DNA of 64,000 nucleotides, from positions 1,426,001-1,490,000 of the forward strand of contig NZ_CP143258.1 in the NCBI RefSeq assembly GCF_036320655.1, given 5' to 3'. Positions 18,973 to 28,090 of the stretch are shown here, in pieces; within the stretch, counting starts at the first letter, position 1, and each line of letters starts with the position of its first letter. A program made the translations under genes and the position numbers. Source of the stretch: Porphyromonas pogonae. Lineage in GTDB: Bacteria; Bacteroidota; Bacteroidia; Bacteroidales; Porphyromonadaceae. Below the pieces are notes generated by a model. The model was not told where the DNA came from and ran no database searches. It saw only the letters and a list, made by a program, of their open reading frames with translations.

Positions 18973-20667
18973 CTATTTGATTACAAGAGTATAATCCTCA
19001 ACCTCACCGTGATTAAATGTTTCACAAGGAGAGGGCTTAGCACCATATTTCATTGTAACGCGCATTCTGTATGAACCCGACTTTAGAGTTTTAGGTAAAT
19101 TAAGATTGCCTGTTATAGTTGTTGTTGCTTTTTTATTAAGGATCATTTCTGTTGATTCAAAAATACCGTTGTTATCAAGGTCAATCCAAGCCCCCCAGTA
19201 GTTGTTGTAAAGTCCACCATCATAAACACCCGGAACAAATCTGCAAGGCAATGAAGTACCTGCTGTTGCTATGATGTGTTTTTGAGTGTAATCACCATAA
19301 CCTATATCACTACCTCCGGTCACATTTGACATATTACCGATTGTAACTTCTTTGATATAGAGATATTGTGTATATATTGACGCTGATGAACAATATTGTG
19401 GAGCATCGGGATCTGGAGTAGGATCAGGATCTGGTCCTGGAGGAGGAGTCTGAGCTGGAGCAAAACCAATTACAATAACTTGGTTTCTGTTGAATCCACC
19501 CGTACCACCGCCTGTACCCAAATTATCGGGATCAAGAGCGTTTAGCTTGAAGTATCCATCAGACATGCCACCCCATCCCCAGTTGATGTGGAAGTAGTTA
19601 TTTTTAGAGTAGCCGTCACAAACAAATGAGTGGCCGCCTCCGCCTCCATAACCTGCATATTGCACAGGGCGTCTGGCATCCAATTCTGCGCGTACGAGAG
19701 CTTCCCAATCTTTATCTGAATAAGCCCAACGAAAAGCGTTTGTTACAGTACTTGGATATTTATAAAACTTCTGAATCATGTTAGGTACATCTGTTTGCAT
19801 AGCACCACTGCCTTTTGGACCAAAGCGCATATTTACCCCTACAGCTACACCGTAACAGAACTTTGCCACCAAAGAGTCAGGTTCAGTGAGTCTGGGTTTG
19901 GGCATGGCTTTCCAATCAAGTTTATAATTGTAGTCGAAAGATTGGATTCCATAAGAGGGATGATTATAACTATGCTTACCTTTACCTGATTCAGGATACT
20001 CCCAGTAGCGCATGATTTGTGCTGTAGCAGTTGCAACACAACCTACCGGGCAACCTTCTGGGCAATAAGCATTGTAATATGGCCTTTGAGACCAGTGGAT
20101 ATTACCGAGAAGAGGAGCTACCGTGATGGTGTCTTGAGGGTTGTTATATCTTCCTCTCAAAGCTGCATTTCTCATAGCTACAGTCTTTTCATTGGCTTTG
20201 ATATGCTTCCATGCATACTTAACCTCCTGTGAATAATCACTAAGCATATCCTGCATATTTGCGGGGATATCTTTCGGATCAAAGGTAGATTCTGTGGAGT
20301 AACCAAGTACCGGATAAGTTGCATCAGAAGCTGAAACGATAACAAAACCGGTTTTATTAACCTCAATTACGTAGTAAGTTGGTTTTTGTGCTTGGGAATC
20401 AGAGCTTTTTAAATTTGATCCCTGAGCATCGGTGTAAATAACTTTGAGCTCGGACGCCGACGAAGTACGCATCTCGGGAGCCAGGTTTTCACTACCCATA
20501 AAGGTTGCGGCAATGTCCAAGGCTTGTTTTTCATTTACGAAGCCAGACTCGGAAGGTTCAGCAGGACCTCCTTGTCTTGAGGCATAGTCGTCTTTGGAGC
20601 ACGAAAATAAGAGTAAAACTGCGGATCCGGCAAGTAGGAGCCGCCAAAAGCGATTAAAATTACTCAT
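18973..20667 (-). CDS. C10 family (streptopain/PrtT-type) cysteine protease lipoprotein with GEVED domain, copy 1
   Basis: A 565-residue secreted cysteine protease. The lipoprotein signal (MSNFNRFWRLLLAGSA, then LLFSC) places the lipidated Cys at residue 23. A Spi/streptopain-type propeptide follows (VNEKQALDIAATFMGSENL, to about residue 180). The catalytic Cys is C210 in CPVGCVATATAQIMRYWEYP and the catalytic His is H346 in GGGGGHSFVCDGY, with NWGWGG after it. A Pro-Asp linker (TPPPGPDPDPTPDPD) leads to a C-terminal GEVED domain ending GEVEDYTLVIK. The start at 20667 puts the lipobox at the N-terminus; an upstream in-frame ATG at 20757 would add 30 polar residues. First of four tandem paralogues with separate terminators. 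Likely role: surface degradation of host proteins. Confidence 0.9.
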   Translation of the reverse strand: MSNFNRFWRLLLAGSAVLLLFSCSKDDYASRQGGPAEPSESGFVNEKQALDIAATFMGSENLAPEMRTSSASELKVIYTDAQGSNLKSSDSQAQKPTYYVIEVNKTGFVIVSASDATYPVLGYSTESTFDPKDIPANMQDMLSDYSQEVKYAWKHIKANEKTVAMRNAALRGRYNNPQDTITVAPLLGNIHWSQRPYYNAYCPEGCPVGCVATATAQIMRYWEYPESGKGKHSYNHPSYGIQSFDYNYKLDWKAMPKPRLTEPDSLVAKFCYGVAVGVNMRFGPKGSGAMQTDVPNMIQKFYKYPSTVTNAFRWAYSDKDWEALVRAELDARRPVQYAGYGGGGGHSFVCDGYSKNNYFHINWGWGGMSDGYFKLNALDPDNLGTGGGTGGFNRNQVIVIGFAPAQTPPPGPDPDPTPDPDAPQYCSSASIYTQYLYIKEVTIGNMSNVTGGSDIGYGDYTQKHIIATAGTSLPCRFVPGVYDGGLYNNYWGAWIDLDNNGIFESTEMILNKKATTTITGNLNLPKTLKSGSYRMRVTMKYGAKPSPCETFNHGEVEDYTLVIK

Positions 20668-20946
20668 GGTAAAAACTATTTTTAAATTATACAAATTCGG
20701 TGTTGATATGGCAGAAGGGCTTTTCCCATAGTACACCTTTATATTAATAAAATTCAATACACAGCAAAAAAAGATTTTTTACCTCAGAGTATGTTATACA
20801 TATATGTAATACAGATTGATAATATAACATAATCCAATTGTAAAAGTAGTGAATATATCTGAATTTACAAGGCTTTTAATGTAATAATATAGCTCATATA
20901 AAAATCTATAATTTTATATTTACTAATAAGTAGACGGATCTTTGTA
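20668..20946. other. Upstream region of C10 copy 1, conserved leader block
   Basis: The first 100 or so bases upstream of each of the four protease genes are similar: a block reading AATTTGTATAATTT just before the start, then AAGCCCTTCT-like and TGTATTGAATTTTATTAATA-like segments. This suggests a shared long 5' leader duplicated with the genes. I could not find a convincing -33/-7 pair in it. Confidence 0.45.
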
Positions 20947-21133
20947 GAGACTGTTGCAAAAGTCAACTGCCTTGTGGATTTTGGAGGCAAAGCCGACAAA
21001 AGACACTTTGACCGGGCAGAGAAGGTAAAGTGCAAGGCGCTAAGAGTGAGTGCACAGGGAGTTTACTTCAGGTAAATGACCAAGCGCGAATCTCGCAAGC
21101 AACGAAGCAATTTGCCTGCTATGCAACGGTCTC
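20947..21133 (-). mobile_element. 187-bp MITE, copy 2, between protease genes
   Basis: Inverted relative to copy 1. It begins GAGACTGTTGCAAAAG (20947) and ends ATGCAACGGTCTC (21133), flanked by TTGTA direct repeats (20942-20946 and 21134-21138). Length is exactly 187 bp. Apart from about six substitutions it is identical to the element at 17975-18161, so both were mobilised recently. It lies between the upstream leader of copy 1 and the terminator of copy 2 and does not break a gene. Confidence 0.85.
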
Positions 21134-21190
21134 TTGTAAACTGAATTAATTTACGGGACTATTCTAATAATACTGAAATCAAACATAAAA

Positions 21191-21223
21191 CGAGGGGCTT
21201 GCCTCCTTTTAGGCAGCCCCTCG
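21191..21223 (-). terminator. Terminator of C10 protease copy 2
   Basis: CGAGGGGCTTGCC (21191-21203) pairs with GGCAGCCCCTCG (21212-21223) with one bulged base. On the minus strand a T-rich stretch follows. Confidence 0.75.
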
Positions 21224-21325
21224 CCGGGTTTCAGATCTTATTTCATTTAATTATACACTACTTTTGCCCTTCTGTTAAATAAAAATTATACATGTATGTC
21301 GTAGACAGATCAAATAAGCTTATTG

Positions 21326-23005
21326 CTATTTGATAACAAGAGTATAGTCTTCAACTTCACCGTGATCAAATGTTTCACAAGGATCCGGTTGTGCATCATA
21401 CTTCATTGTAACACGTACTCTGTATGAGCCGGGCTTTAATTTTTTAGGTAATTTAAGATTGCCGTTAATAATGTCTGATGTGTTTTGGTTAAGGAGCATC
21501 TCAGATAATTCAAAAATACCGTTGTTATCAAGGTCAATCCAAACAGTCCAAAAGCTATTATAAAGTATGCCGTCACGATACCCCGGAGCAAAGCGACAAG
21601 CCAATGAAGTGCCGGCTGTTGCTATGATCTTTTTTTGAGTATAATCACCATAACCAGTTTTGCTACCTTCAGTTATATTGGACATGCTTCCTATTGTAAC
21701 TTCTTTTATATAAAGATATTGAGTCTCTCTTGACGCAGATGTGCAATACTGAGGTTCATCGGGGTCAGGTGTAGGGTTAGGATTTGGGTCGGGATCTGGT
21801 CCAGGAGGAGGAGTCTGACCTGGAGCAAACCCGATTATAATTTCTTGGTGTAAGTTATACCCATCAACACTCTTTGGGGCAGTGTTTAACCTGAAATATC
21901 CATCTGATCTTCCTCCCCATCCCCAGTTTATATGGAAGTAATCATTTTTAGAATAACCATCACAAACAAATGAGTGTCCTCCTGCATTATCATAACCTGC
22001 ATATTGCACCGGACGTCTGGCATTTAGCTCTTTTTTTACTATGCCTATCCACTCTTCATCGGAGTACCCCCAACGGTAGACACATGCTACAGTGCTGGGA
22101 TATTTATAATGTTTTTGGAGCATATTAGGGACTATTGTATGAGATGTGCCACTACCATTAGGGCTAAAGTTCATATTTAATCCTATTGCTACGCCATAAC
22201 AGAACTTTGCTACTAAAGAATCCGGTGCGGTAAGTCTGGCTTTTGGCATGGCTTTCCAATCAAGCTTATAATTATAATCGAAGGATTGCACTCCATAGAC
22301 GGCATGCTTGTAGCTGTGCACATCCCTTCCCGATTCGGGGTATTCCCAGTAGCGCATGATTTGTGCTGTAGCTGTAGCTACACAGCCCACCGGGCACTCA
22401 TCAGGACAATAGTCATTGTAATATGGCTCTTGAGCCCAATGGATATCACCGAGAAGGGGGGCTACTGTAATGGTGTCTTGAGGATCAGTATATCTGCCCT
22501 TTAAGCTTGCGTTTCGCATTGACACAGTTTTATCATCAGCTTTAATATGCTTCCATGCATATTTAACCTCCTTTGAATAATAGGCAAGCAAGTCCTGCAT
22601 GTTAGCAGGGATATCTTTGGGGTTAAAGGTTGATTCCGTAGAGTAACCAAATACGGGATAGGTCGCATCGGAAGCTGAAACGATAACAAAACCGGCTTTA
22701 TTTACGTCAATAATGTAGTAAGTTGGTTTTTGTGTTTCTGAATTTCTCAAATTTGATTCCTGGGCATCGGTGTAAATAACTTTGAGCTCAGGGGGGGACG
22801 AAGTACGCATCCCGGGGGTGAGGTTTTCACTACCCATAAAAGTTGCGGCAATGTCCAAGGCTTGTTTTTCGTTTACAAAGCCCGATTCGTTAGGTTCGGC
22901 AGGATTTTCTTGTCTTGAGGCATAGTCATCCTTGGAGCACGAAAATAAAAGTAAAGTAGCGGATCCGGCAAGTAGAAGCCGCCAAAAGCGATTAAAATTA
23001 CTCAT
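21326..23005 (-). CDS. C10 family cysteine protease lipoprotein with GEVED domain, copy 2
   Basis: A 559-residue paralogue of copy 1 with the same order: lipobox LLFSC at residue 23, propeptide, catalytic Cys in CPVGCVATATAQIMRYWEYP, catalytic His in NAGGHSFVCDGYS, NWGWGG, a longer Pro-Asp-Asn linker (DPDPNPNPTPDPDEP), and the GEVED domain. The propeptide is closest to copy 1 (KDDYASRQ, VNEKQALD), while its C-terminal end (KLKPGSYRVRVTMKYDAQP) matches copy 3, a mosaic pattern. A run of seven C bases in the coding strand (plus-strand 22791-22797) encodes the SSPPEL segment and could slip. The start at 23005 is chosen by the lipobox. Confidence 0.9.
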   Translation of the reverse strand: MSNFNRFWRLLLAGSATLLLFSCSKDDYASRQENPAEPNESGFVNEKQALDIAATFMGSENLTPGMRTSSPPELKVIYTDAQESNLRNSETQKPTYYIIDVNKAGFVIVSASDATYPVFGYSTESTFNPKDIPANMQDLLAYYSKEVKYAWKHIKADDKTVSMRNASLKGRYTDPQDTITVAPLLGDIHWAQEPYYNDYCPDECPVGCVATATAQIMRYWEYPESGRDVHSYKHAVYGVQSFDYNYKLDWKAMPKARLTAPDSLVAKFCYGVAIGLNMNFSPNGSGTSHTIVPNMLQKHYKYPSTVACVYRWGYSDEEWIGIVKKELNARRPVQYAGYDNAGGHSFVCDGYSKNDYFHINWGWGGRSDGYFRLNTAPKSVDGYNLHQEIIIGFAPGQTPPPGPDPDPNPNPTPDPDEPQYCTSASRETQYLYIKEVTIGSMSNITEGSKTGYGDYTQKKIIATAGTSLACRFAPGYRDGILYNSFWTVWIDLDNNGIFELSEMLLNQNTSDIINGNLKLPKKLKPGSYRVRVTMKYDAQPDPCETFDHGEVEDYTLVIK

Positions 23006-23329
23006 GGTAAAAACTATTTTTAAATTATACAAATTTGGTGTTATTATGAAAGAAGGGCATTTTCATAGAACACCTTTTATTAATAAAAATTCAATACACA
23101 GGAATAGGTTTTTTTACCTCAGATTATACTATATATACATATAATATAGGTTGATAATACAGCATAATTCAAACTAAAATTAGTCAATATTTTGGTAATA
23201 TAATGCATTTACTACCATCCTTGTCATTAATTATGATTATGTCATTTAAATTAACATATTTCTTTGTTGTTTGAAAAAATGAATGTATGTTATATCTCTC
23301 ATTCTGATACACTGTCGTAATCATGGAAA

Positions 23330-23359
23330 AGGGGCTTGTCTCAAAATGAGACAGCCCCT
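23330..23359 (-). terminator. Terminator of C10 protease copy 3
   Basis: AGGGGCTTGTCTCA (23330-23343) pairs with TGAGACAGCCCCT (23347-23359). An A-run on its left gives the U-run of the minus-strand transcript. It resembles the terminator of copy 2, so it was probably duplicated with the gene. Confidence 0.75.
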
Positions 23360-23464
23360 CGCTTGGTTCTACATCTTATCTCTGTTATTAACACATTTAT
23401 TTTGCCCTTCTGTTAAATAAAAAATGATACATATGTGTCGTAGCCAGATCAAGTAAGTTTCTTG

Positions 23465-25171
23465 CTATTTAATAACAAGAGTGTAGTCTTCAACTTCACC
23501 GTGATTAAATGTTTCACAAGGAGCCGGTTGTGCATCATACTTCATTGTAACACGTACTCTGTATGAGCCGGGCTTTAATCCTTTAGGTAAGTTAAGATTA
23601 CCGTTAATAACATTTGAAGTATTTTGGTTAAGAATCATCTCGGATGATTCAAAAATACCGTTGTTATCAAGGTCAATCCAAGCCCCCCAGTAGTTGTTGT
23701 AAAGTCCACCATCGTAAACGCCTGGAACAAATCTACAAGCCAATGAAGTACCTGCTGTTGCTATGATCTTTTTTTGAGTGTAATCACCATAGCCAGTTTC
23801 ACTACCTCCCGTCACATTTGACATATTGCCTATTGTAACTTCCTTGATATAGAGGTATTGTGTATATATTGATGCAGATGTACAGTACTTAGGAGCATCG
23901 GGGTCAGGTGTAGGATTAGGATCTGGGTCGGGATCCGGCCCGGGGGGAGGAGTCTGGCCTGGAGCGAACCCGATTACAATTTCTTGGTGTTTATTGAATC
24001 CTCCGTCACCACCTCCTGTGCCCAGATTATCAGGGTCAAGAGCATTTAGCTTGAAGTATCCGTCAGACATACCTCCCCATCCCCAGTTGATATGGAAGTA
24101 ATCATTTTTAGAGTAGCCGTCACAAACAAATGAGTGACCGCCTCCGCTTCCACTCCCAGCATATTGCACAGGGCGCTTGGCATCCAACTCTCTTTTTACG
24201 AGGGCTATCCATTCTTTATCAGAGTGTCCCCAACGGTTAACGCTCGCTACAGTTTTAGGATATTTATAATGCTTTTGAAGCATAGTGGGTACGTCAAATT
24301 GGTATGCCCCGCTACCCTCGGTTGTAAAGCCCATGTTTATACCCACAGCCACGCCATAACAGAATTTTGCGACCAAAGAATCCGGTTTTGTGAGTTTGTG
24401 CTTGGGCATAGCCTTCCAATCCAGTTTATAATTGTAGTCGAAAGATTGTGTTCCATAAGTGGGATGGTTATAACTGTGCTTACCTGTACCTGATTCTGGA
24501 TACTCCCAGTAGCGCATGATCTGTGCTGCCGCTGTTGCAACACATCCTACCGGACAACCTTTAGGGCAATAATCATTGTAGTACGGGCTTTGGTCCCAGT
24601 GGATATCGCCAAGAAGGGGAGCCACCGTAACCGTATCCTGTAATGAATCTTTTTTACCTCTCAACGCTGCGTTTCGCATAGCCACAGTTTTTTCATTAGT
24701 TTTGATATACTTCCAGGCATATTTAACCTCTTTTGAATATCCTGCAAGTAGTTGTTGCATGTTAGCCGGAATATTTTGGGGGGTAAAACGAGATTCTGTA
24801 GAATAGCCGAGTACAGGATAAGTTGCATCAGATCCTGATACAATAACGAATCCTTTTTTATTTACGTCTATTACATAGTAGCTTGGATTTTGATTTGAAG
24901 ATGTTGCACTTTTCAAGTCTGAAGATTGAATGTCTGTGTAAATGACTTTCAAATCTTGAACTGATGTTGTGCGTAGTCCCGGAGCTAAGTTTTCGCTCTC
25001 CATAAAAGTTGCAGCGATGTCTAAAGCTTGTTTCTCTGTTACAAAACCAGATTCAGTAGGTTCTGTTGTACTTTCTTGTCTTGAACCTAACTCATCTTTT
25101 GTACACGAAAATAAAATTAAAACTGCGGATCCGGCAAGTAGGAGCCGCCAAAAACGATTAAAATTACTCAT
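23465..25171 (-). CDS. C10 family cysteine protease lipoprotein with GEVED domain, copy 3
   Basis: A 568-residue paralogue. The lipobox is ILFSC at residue 23. The propeptide is of the copy 4 type (TTEPTESGFVTEKQALDIA). Catalytic Cys is in CPVGCVATAAAQIMRYWEYP and catalytic His in GSGGGHSFVCDGYS. The linker is the longest Pro-Asp type (DPDPDPNPTPDPDAPKYC), and the GEVED domain is almost identical to copy 1 over VPGVYDGGLYNNYWGAWIDL but to copy 2 in its last 50 residues. The start ATG at 25171 coincides with the conserved MSNFNRFWRLLLAG. It has its own terminator and the shared upstream block. Presumed surface protease; substrate unknown. Confidence 0.9.
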   Translation of the reverse strand: MSNFNRFWRLLLAGSAVLILFSCTKDELGSRQESTTEPTESGFVTEKQALDIAATFMESENLAPGLRTTSVQDLKVIYTDIQSSDLKSATSSNQNPSYYVIDVNKKGFVIVSGSDATYPVLGYSTESRFTPQNIPANMQQLLAGYSKEVKYAWKYIKTNEKTVAMRNAALRGKKDSLQDTVTVAPLLGDIHWDQSPYYNDYCPKGCPVGCVATAAAQIMRYWEYPESGTGKHSYNHPTYGTQSFDYNYKLDWKAMPKHKLTKPDSLVAKFCYGVAVGINMGFTTEGSGAYQFDVPTMLQKHYKYPKTVASVNRWGHSDKEWIALVKRELDAKRPVQYAGSGSGGGHSFVCDGYSKNDYFHINWGWGGMSDGYFKLNALDPDNLGTGGGDGGFNKHQEIVIGFAPGQTPPPGPDPDPDPNPTPDPDAPKYCTSASIYTQYLYIKEVTIGNMSNVTGGSETGYGDYTQKKIIATAGTSLACRFVPGVYDGGLYNNYWGAWIDLDNNGIFESSEMILNQNTSNVINGNLNLPKGLKPGSYRVRVTMKYDAQPAPCETFNHGEVEDYTLVIK

Positions 25172-25550
25172 GGTAAATACTATTTTAAATTATACAAATT
25201 CGGTGCTGATTTGGAAGAAGGGCTTTTCCAATTCGCACCATTATTCAATAAAAAAATCAATACACAGCAAAAAAGTCTTATCTCTGATTATTTGTGAAAC
25301 AATAATAGATTTGTCACAATATAATCTTCTATAATAAAAGACGTGATTATAATCTCATGATTAGAATATTTTACGTTTGTAATTTATTCTGATTTATAGA
25401 GGTTGGTCTGGTTATTATAGTAATGAATAGAGAGAATGGCGTAAATAAAGTTCGGCAGCTCTATTATTCGGTTTTCTATAATAGTCCTGTTTTTAAATCT
25501 GTTTTTAACTTTAGACTTAAAAATACAAATTGTAGTCTTGTTTTATCAAT

Positions 25551-25597
25551 GGTTTTACATAGATCTCAAAACATCATTTTGAGATCTATGCAAAACC
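25551..25597 (-). terminator. Strong terminator of C10 protease copy 4
   Basis: A 21-bp inverted repeat with one mismatch (25551-25571 against 25577-25597; core CATAGATCTCAAAA and TTTTGAGATCTATG) around a 5-nt loop, just beyond the stop at 25620. Confidence 0.8.
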
Positions 25598-25619
25598 CAT
25601 TAAATTTGTTTTCAGAAAA

Positions 25620-26840
25620 TTATCTTCTAGGAGCAAATCCTACAATTATAGATTGTCTTGCGTTGAATCCTCCGGCTCCTCCACCTGTACCAAGATCACT
25701 TGGGTTAAGCGCATTTAGCAAGAAGTAACCATCTGAAGTTCCACCCCAGCCCCAGTTCATGTGATAGTAATTGTTTTTGGTGTATCCATCACATACAAAG
25801 GCATGACCACCTCTGCTTCCATGACCTGAATATTGCACGGGGCGCCTAGCATCTAATTCTTTACGTACTAATTTATGCCAATCTTTTACTTCGTATTGAG
25901 AGCGATAAGCAATTTGTACTGTAGAAGGATATTTATAATATGTCTTTAACATATTCGGTATATCCTCAGGGAGGGCTCCACTTCCTCTAGGGCTAAACTC
26001 CATATCCAAACCGACAGCTACTCCATAACAGAATTTCGCAACCAATGAATCAGCCTCTGACAACGTGGCTTTGGGCATTGATTTCCAATCAATATTGTAT
26101 TCATAATTGAAAGATTGAGTTCCATAGACTTTATGTTTGTAGCTATGACTTCCTGTCCCTGATCTAGGGTATTCCCAATAACGCATAATCTGAGCTACAG
26201 CTGTTGCAGCACAACCAACAGGACATCCTTTGGGACAATAATCATTGTAATATGGATCTTGTGCCCATTTGATACTTCCCAATAAAGGAGCTACAACAAT
26301 AGTATCTTGAGAATTTCTTGTTCTTCTGCTCAAAATAGAACTGCGCATAGCTTCTGTTTTTTCATTAGATTTGATATGCTTCCAAGCATATTTAATTTCT
26401 TTTGAATAATCAGAGAGCATATCCTGCATATTGGTAGGTATGTCCTTTGGATTAAAAGCTGATTCAGTAGAATAGCCAAGAACAGGATAAGTAGCATCTG
26501 ATGCTGATACGATTACAAAGCCTTTTTTGTTTACATCAATAACATAATAAGTTGGCTTTTGATTAGAGTTTGCAGAGCTTTTCATACCAGAGCCTTGGGC
26601 ATCAGTATAAATAACGCTTAGTTCTGGTTTTGATGATGCACGTAAATCCGGAGCAATATTGTCACTCTCCATAAAGGTTGCGGCAATGTCCAGCGCTTGT
26701 TTCTCTGTTACAAAACCGGATTCGGTTGGTTCGGTTGTGCCTTCTTGCTTTGAGGCTAAGTTGTCCTTAGTGCACGAAAATAAAAGTAAAACTGCGGAGC
26801 CGGCAAGTAAAAGCCGCCAAAAACGATTAAATCTACTCAT
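25620..26840 (-). CDS. C10 family cysteine protease lipoprotein, copy 4, without GEVED domain
   Basis: A 406-residue paralogue with lipobox LLFSC, propeptide, catalytic Cys in CPVGCAATAVAQIMRYWEYP and catalytic His in SRGGHAFVCDGYT. It ends right after the protease domain (QSIIVGFAPRR), with neither the Pro-Asp linker nor the GEVED domain of the other three. No GEVED remnant is visible downstream: a terminator follows at once, so this looks like a stable short form rather than a recent truncation. It has the same short C-terminus as the decayed copy at 17.5 kb. The start at 26840 is set by the lipobox. Anchored like the others but probably located or processed differently. Confidence 0.88.
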   Translation of the reverse strand: MSRFNRFWRLLLAGSAVLLLFSCTKDNLASKQEGTTEPTESGFVTEKQALDIAATFMESDNIAPDLRASSKPELSVIYTDAQGSGMKSSANSNQKPTYYVIDVNKKGFVIVSASDATYPVLGYSTESAFNPKDIPTNMQDMLSDYSKEIKYAWKHIKSNEKTEAMRSSILSRRTRNSQDTIVVAPLLGSIKWAQDPYYNDYCPKGCPVGCAATAVAQIMRYWEYPRSGTGSHSYKHKVYGTQSFNYEYNIDWKSMPKATLSEADSLVAKFCYGVAVGLDMEFSPRGSGALPEDIPNMLKTYYKYPSTVQIAYRSQYEVKDWHKLVRKELDARRPVQYSGHGSRGGHAFVCDGYTKNNYYHMNWGWGGTSDGYFLLNALNPSDLGTGGGAGGFNARQSIIVGFAPRR

Positions 26841-27329
26841 GGTAAAAACTATTTTTAAATTATACAAAGTCGGTGATCGTTGGATATAAGAGCCTAACCC
26901 ATTTTCACACCTTTATATTTAATAAAATTCAATACATAGCAAAAAAAGTCTTTTTACCGCGGATCATGTCTGCAATAATTTAGTATACATTGACATTGCA
27001 ACATAATCCAACGTAAAAGTAATAAATATGTGTGGATTTCCAATACCTTTTATGAAATATAAATTATTTTATGGAAATTTTATTATACTATCTATATTCA
27101 TGGTTGTTTTGTGTTTTAATCTGCCTGATGCGATGTATTTATTAAACTGATGTGTTTAGATCTAAATAAAAATGATATCATGTAGCATTATTATTTATAA
27201 ATATAGGCATGGTGCTGCAAGAGTATGCATCCTTACTTGAGTTTTTGTTCTCTTAGATATTTTTCATTAATCTCCGATGGATAGCTCCGATTGGCAAATA
27301 CACGAGTCCCATACGGACGTTTTGCCTAG

Positions 27330-27540
27330 GAGACACTTCTTTTAACCCCAAACCCGACACTCTACGTAAGGTTACCGAGTCATTGGTACATTACTTGAAT
27401 GCAAAGTCATTCAACCTATAGCAGGTTTGAAGCAAAAGCATTTTCAAAAGAAGTATACAACCGTAGCCGGGACGACCTGCTGCATTGATACGGTTGAGAT
27501 ATTTTTTGTTGATAAACGTACGTATCCCAGGCCTATGTTT
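27330..27540 (+). pseudogene. Possible decayed coding segment
   Basis: One frame reads GDTSFNPKPDTLRKVTESLVHYLNAKSFNL and hits a stop. About 20 bases later another frame gives AGLKQKHFQKKYTTVAGTTC, then IDTVEIFFVDKRTYPRPMF. The composition is protein-like and the two pieces could be one gene broken by a frameshift, but I do not recognise the family. Confidence 0.25.
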
Positions 27541-27653
27541 CATCAGATCTATTTGATTTAGATCCACCGTTGTGAATGGTGGAAAGTGTGAGTGTGATCA
27601 TGATTTTGTGGAAATCCTGTCATATTGATATTTCAGATTGTTTGTCCGGGATC

Positions 27654-27685
27654 TTGACAAAGGGGGGGCAAATATTGTATCTTTG
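27654..27685 (+). promoter_or_regulatory. Consensus promoter with a G7 tract in the spacer
   Basis: TTG (27654-27656) and TATCTTTG (27678-27685) are separated by 21 bp, a good Bacteroidetes promoter. Seven consecutive G (27662-27668) lie between the boxes. It faces a short frame and then about 1.4 kb without a recognisable gene. Confidence 0.6.
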
Positions 27686-27728
27686 GGATGAACAGGGATG
27701 AAATTATAAACCAATATATAGAAGGAAA

Positions 27729-27906
27729 TATGGGATCAATAGAGTATATATTACAGTATAATAGGTCGATGCCACAGGTAGTAAAGTGTGGAGAAGTACA
27801 AGGGGATAGCCACTTTACATCGCGCATATATCAGACCAAATATACATCTCTATTAATATATGTCAAGAATGCGTCAATAAAGCATTGTCCACTATTTGTT
27901 ATATAA
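27729..27906 (+). CDS. Small hypothetical protein, weak candidate
   Basis: A possible 58-residue protein starting at the ATG at 27729 (MGSIEYILQYNRSMPQVVKCGE). A longer reading from 27688 would put the start codon at or before the predicted transcription start of the promoter at 27654-27685, so it is less likely. I do not recognise the sequence and see no signal or membrane segment. Its only support is the strong promoter about 45 bp upstream; the transcript could equally be a non-coding RNA or the leader of a lost gene. Confidence 0.25.
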
Positions 27907-28090
27907 ATGAGAAGCATTTATACTTGGCTGTGAAGCCGTAGGCTTTTGATTCTTTTCATCTTTTTTGTAATACTTTTTCTTATTTCATTATTCCCTTTCA
28001 TTTCCTTCCTAAATCTTTCCATCATATCCTTCCAGGGCTCAATTAAATTGTACCGAAATATTTATAATATTTGGGGTGTGATGCTCTATT

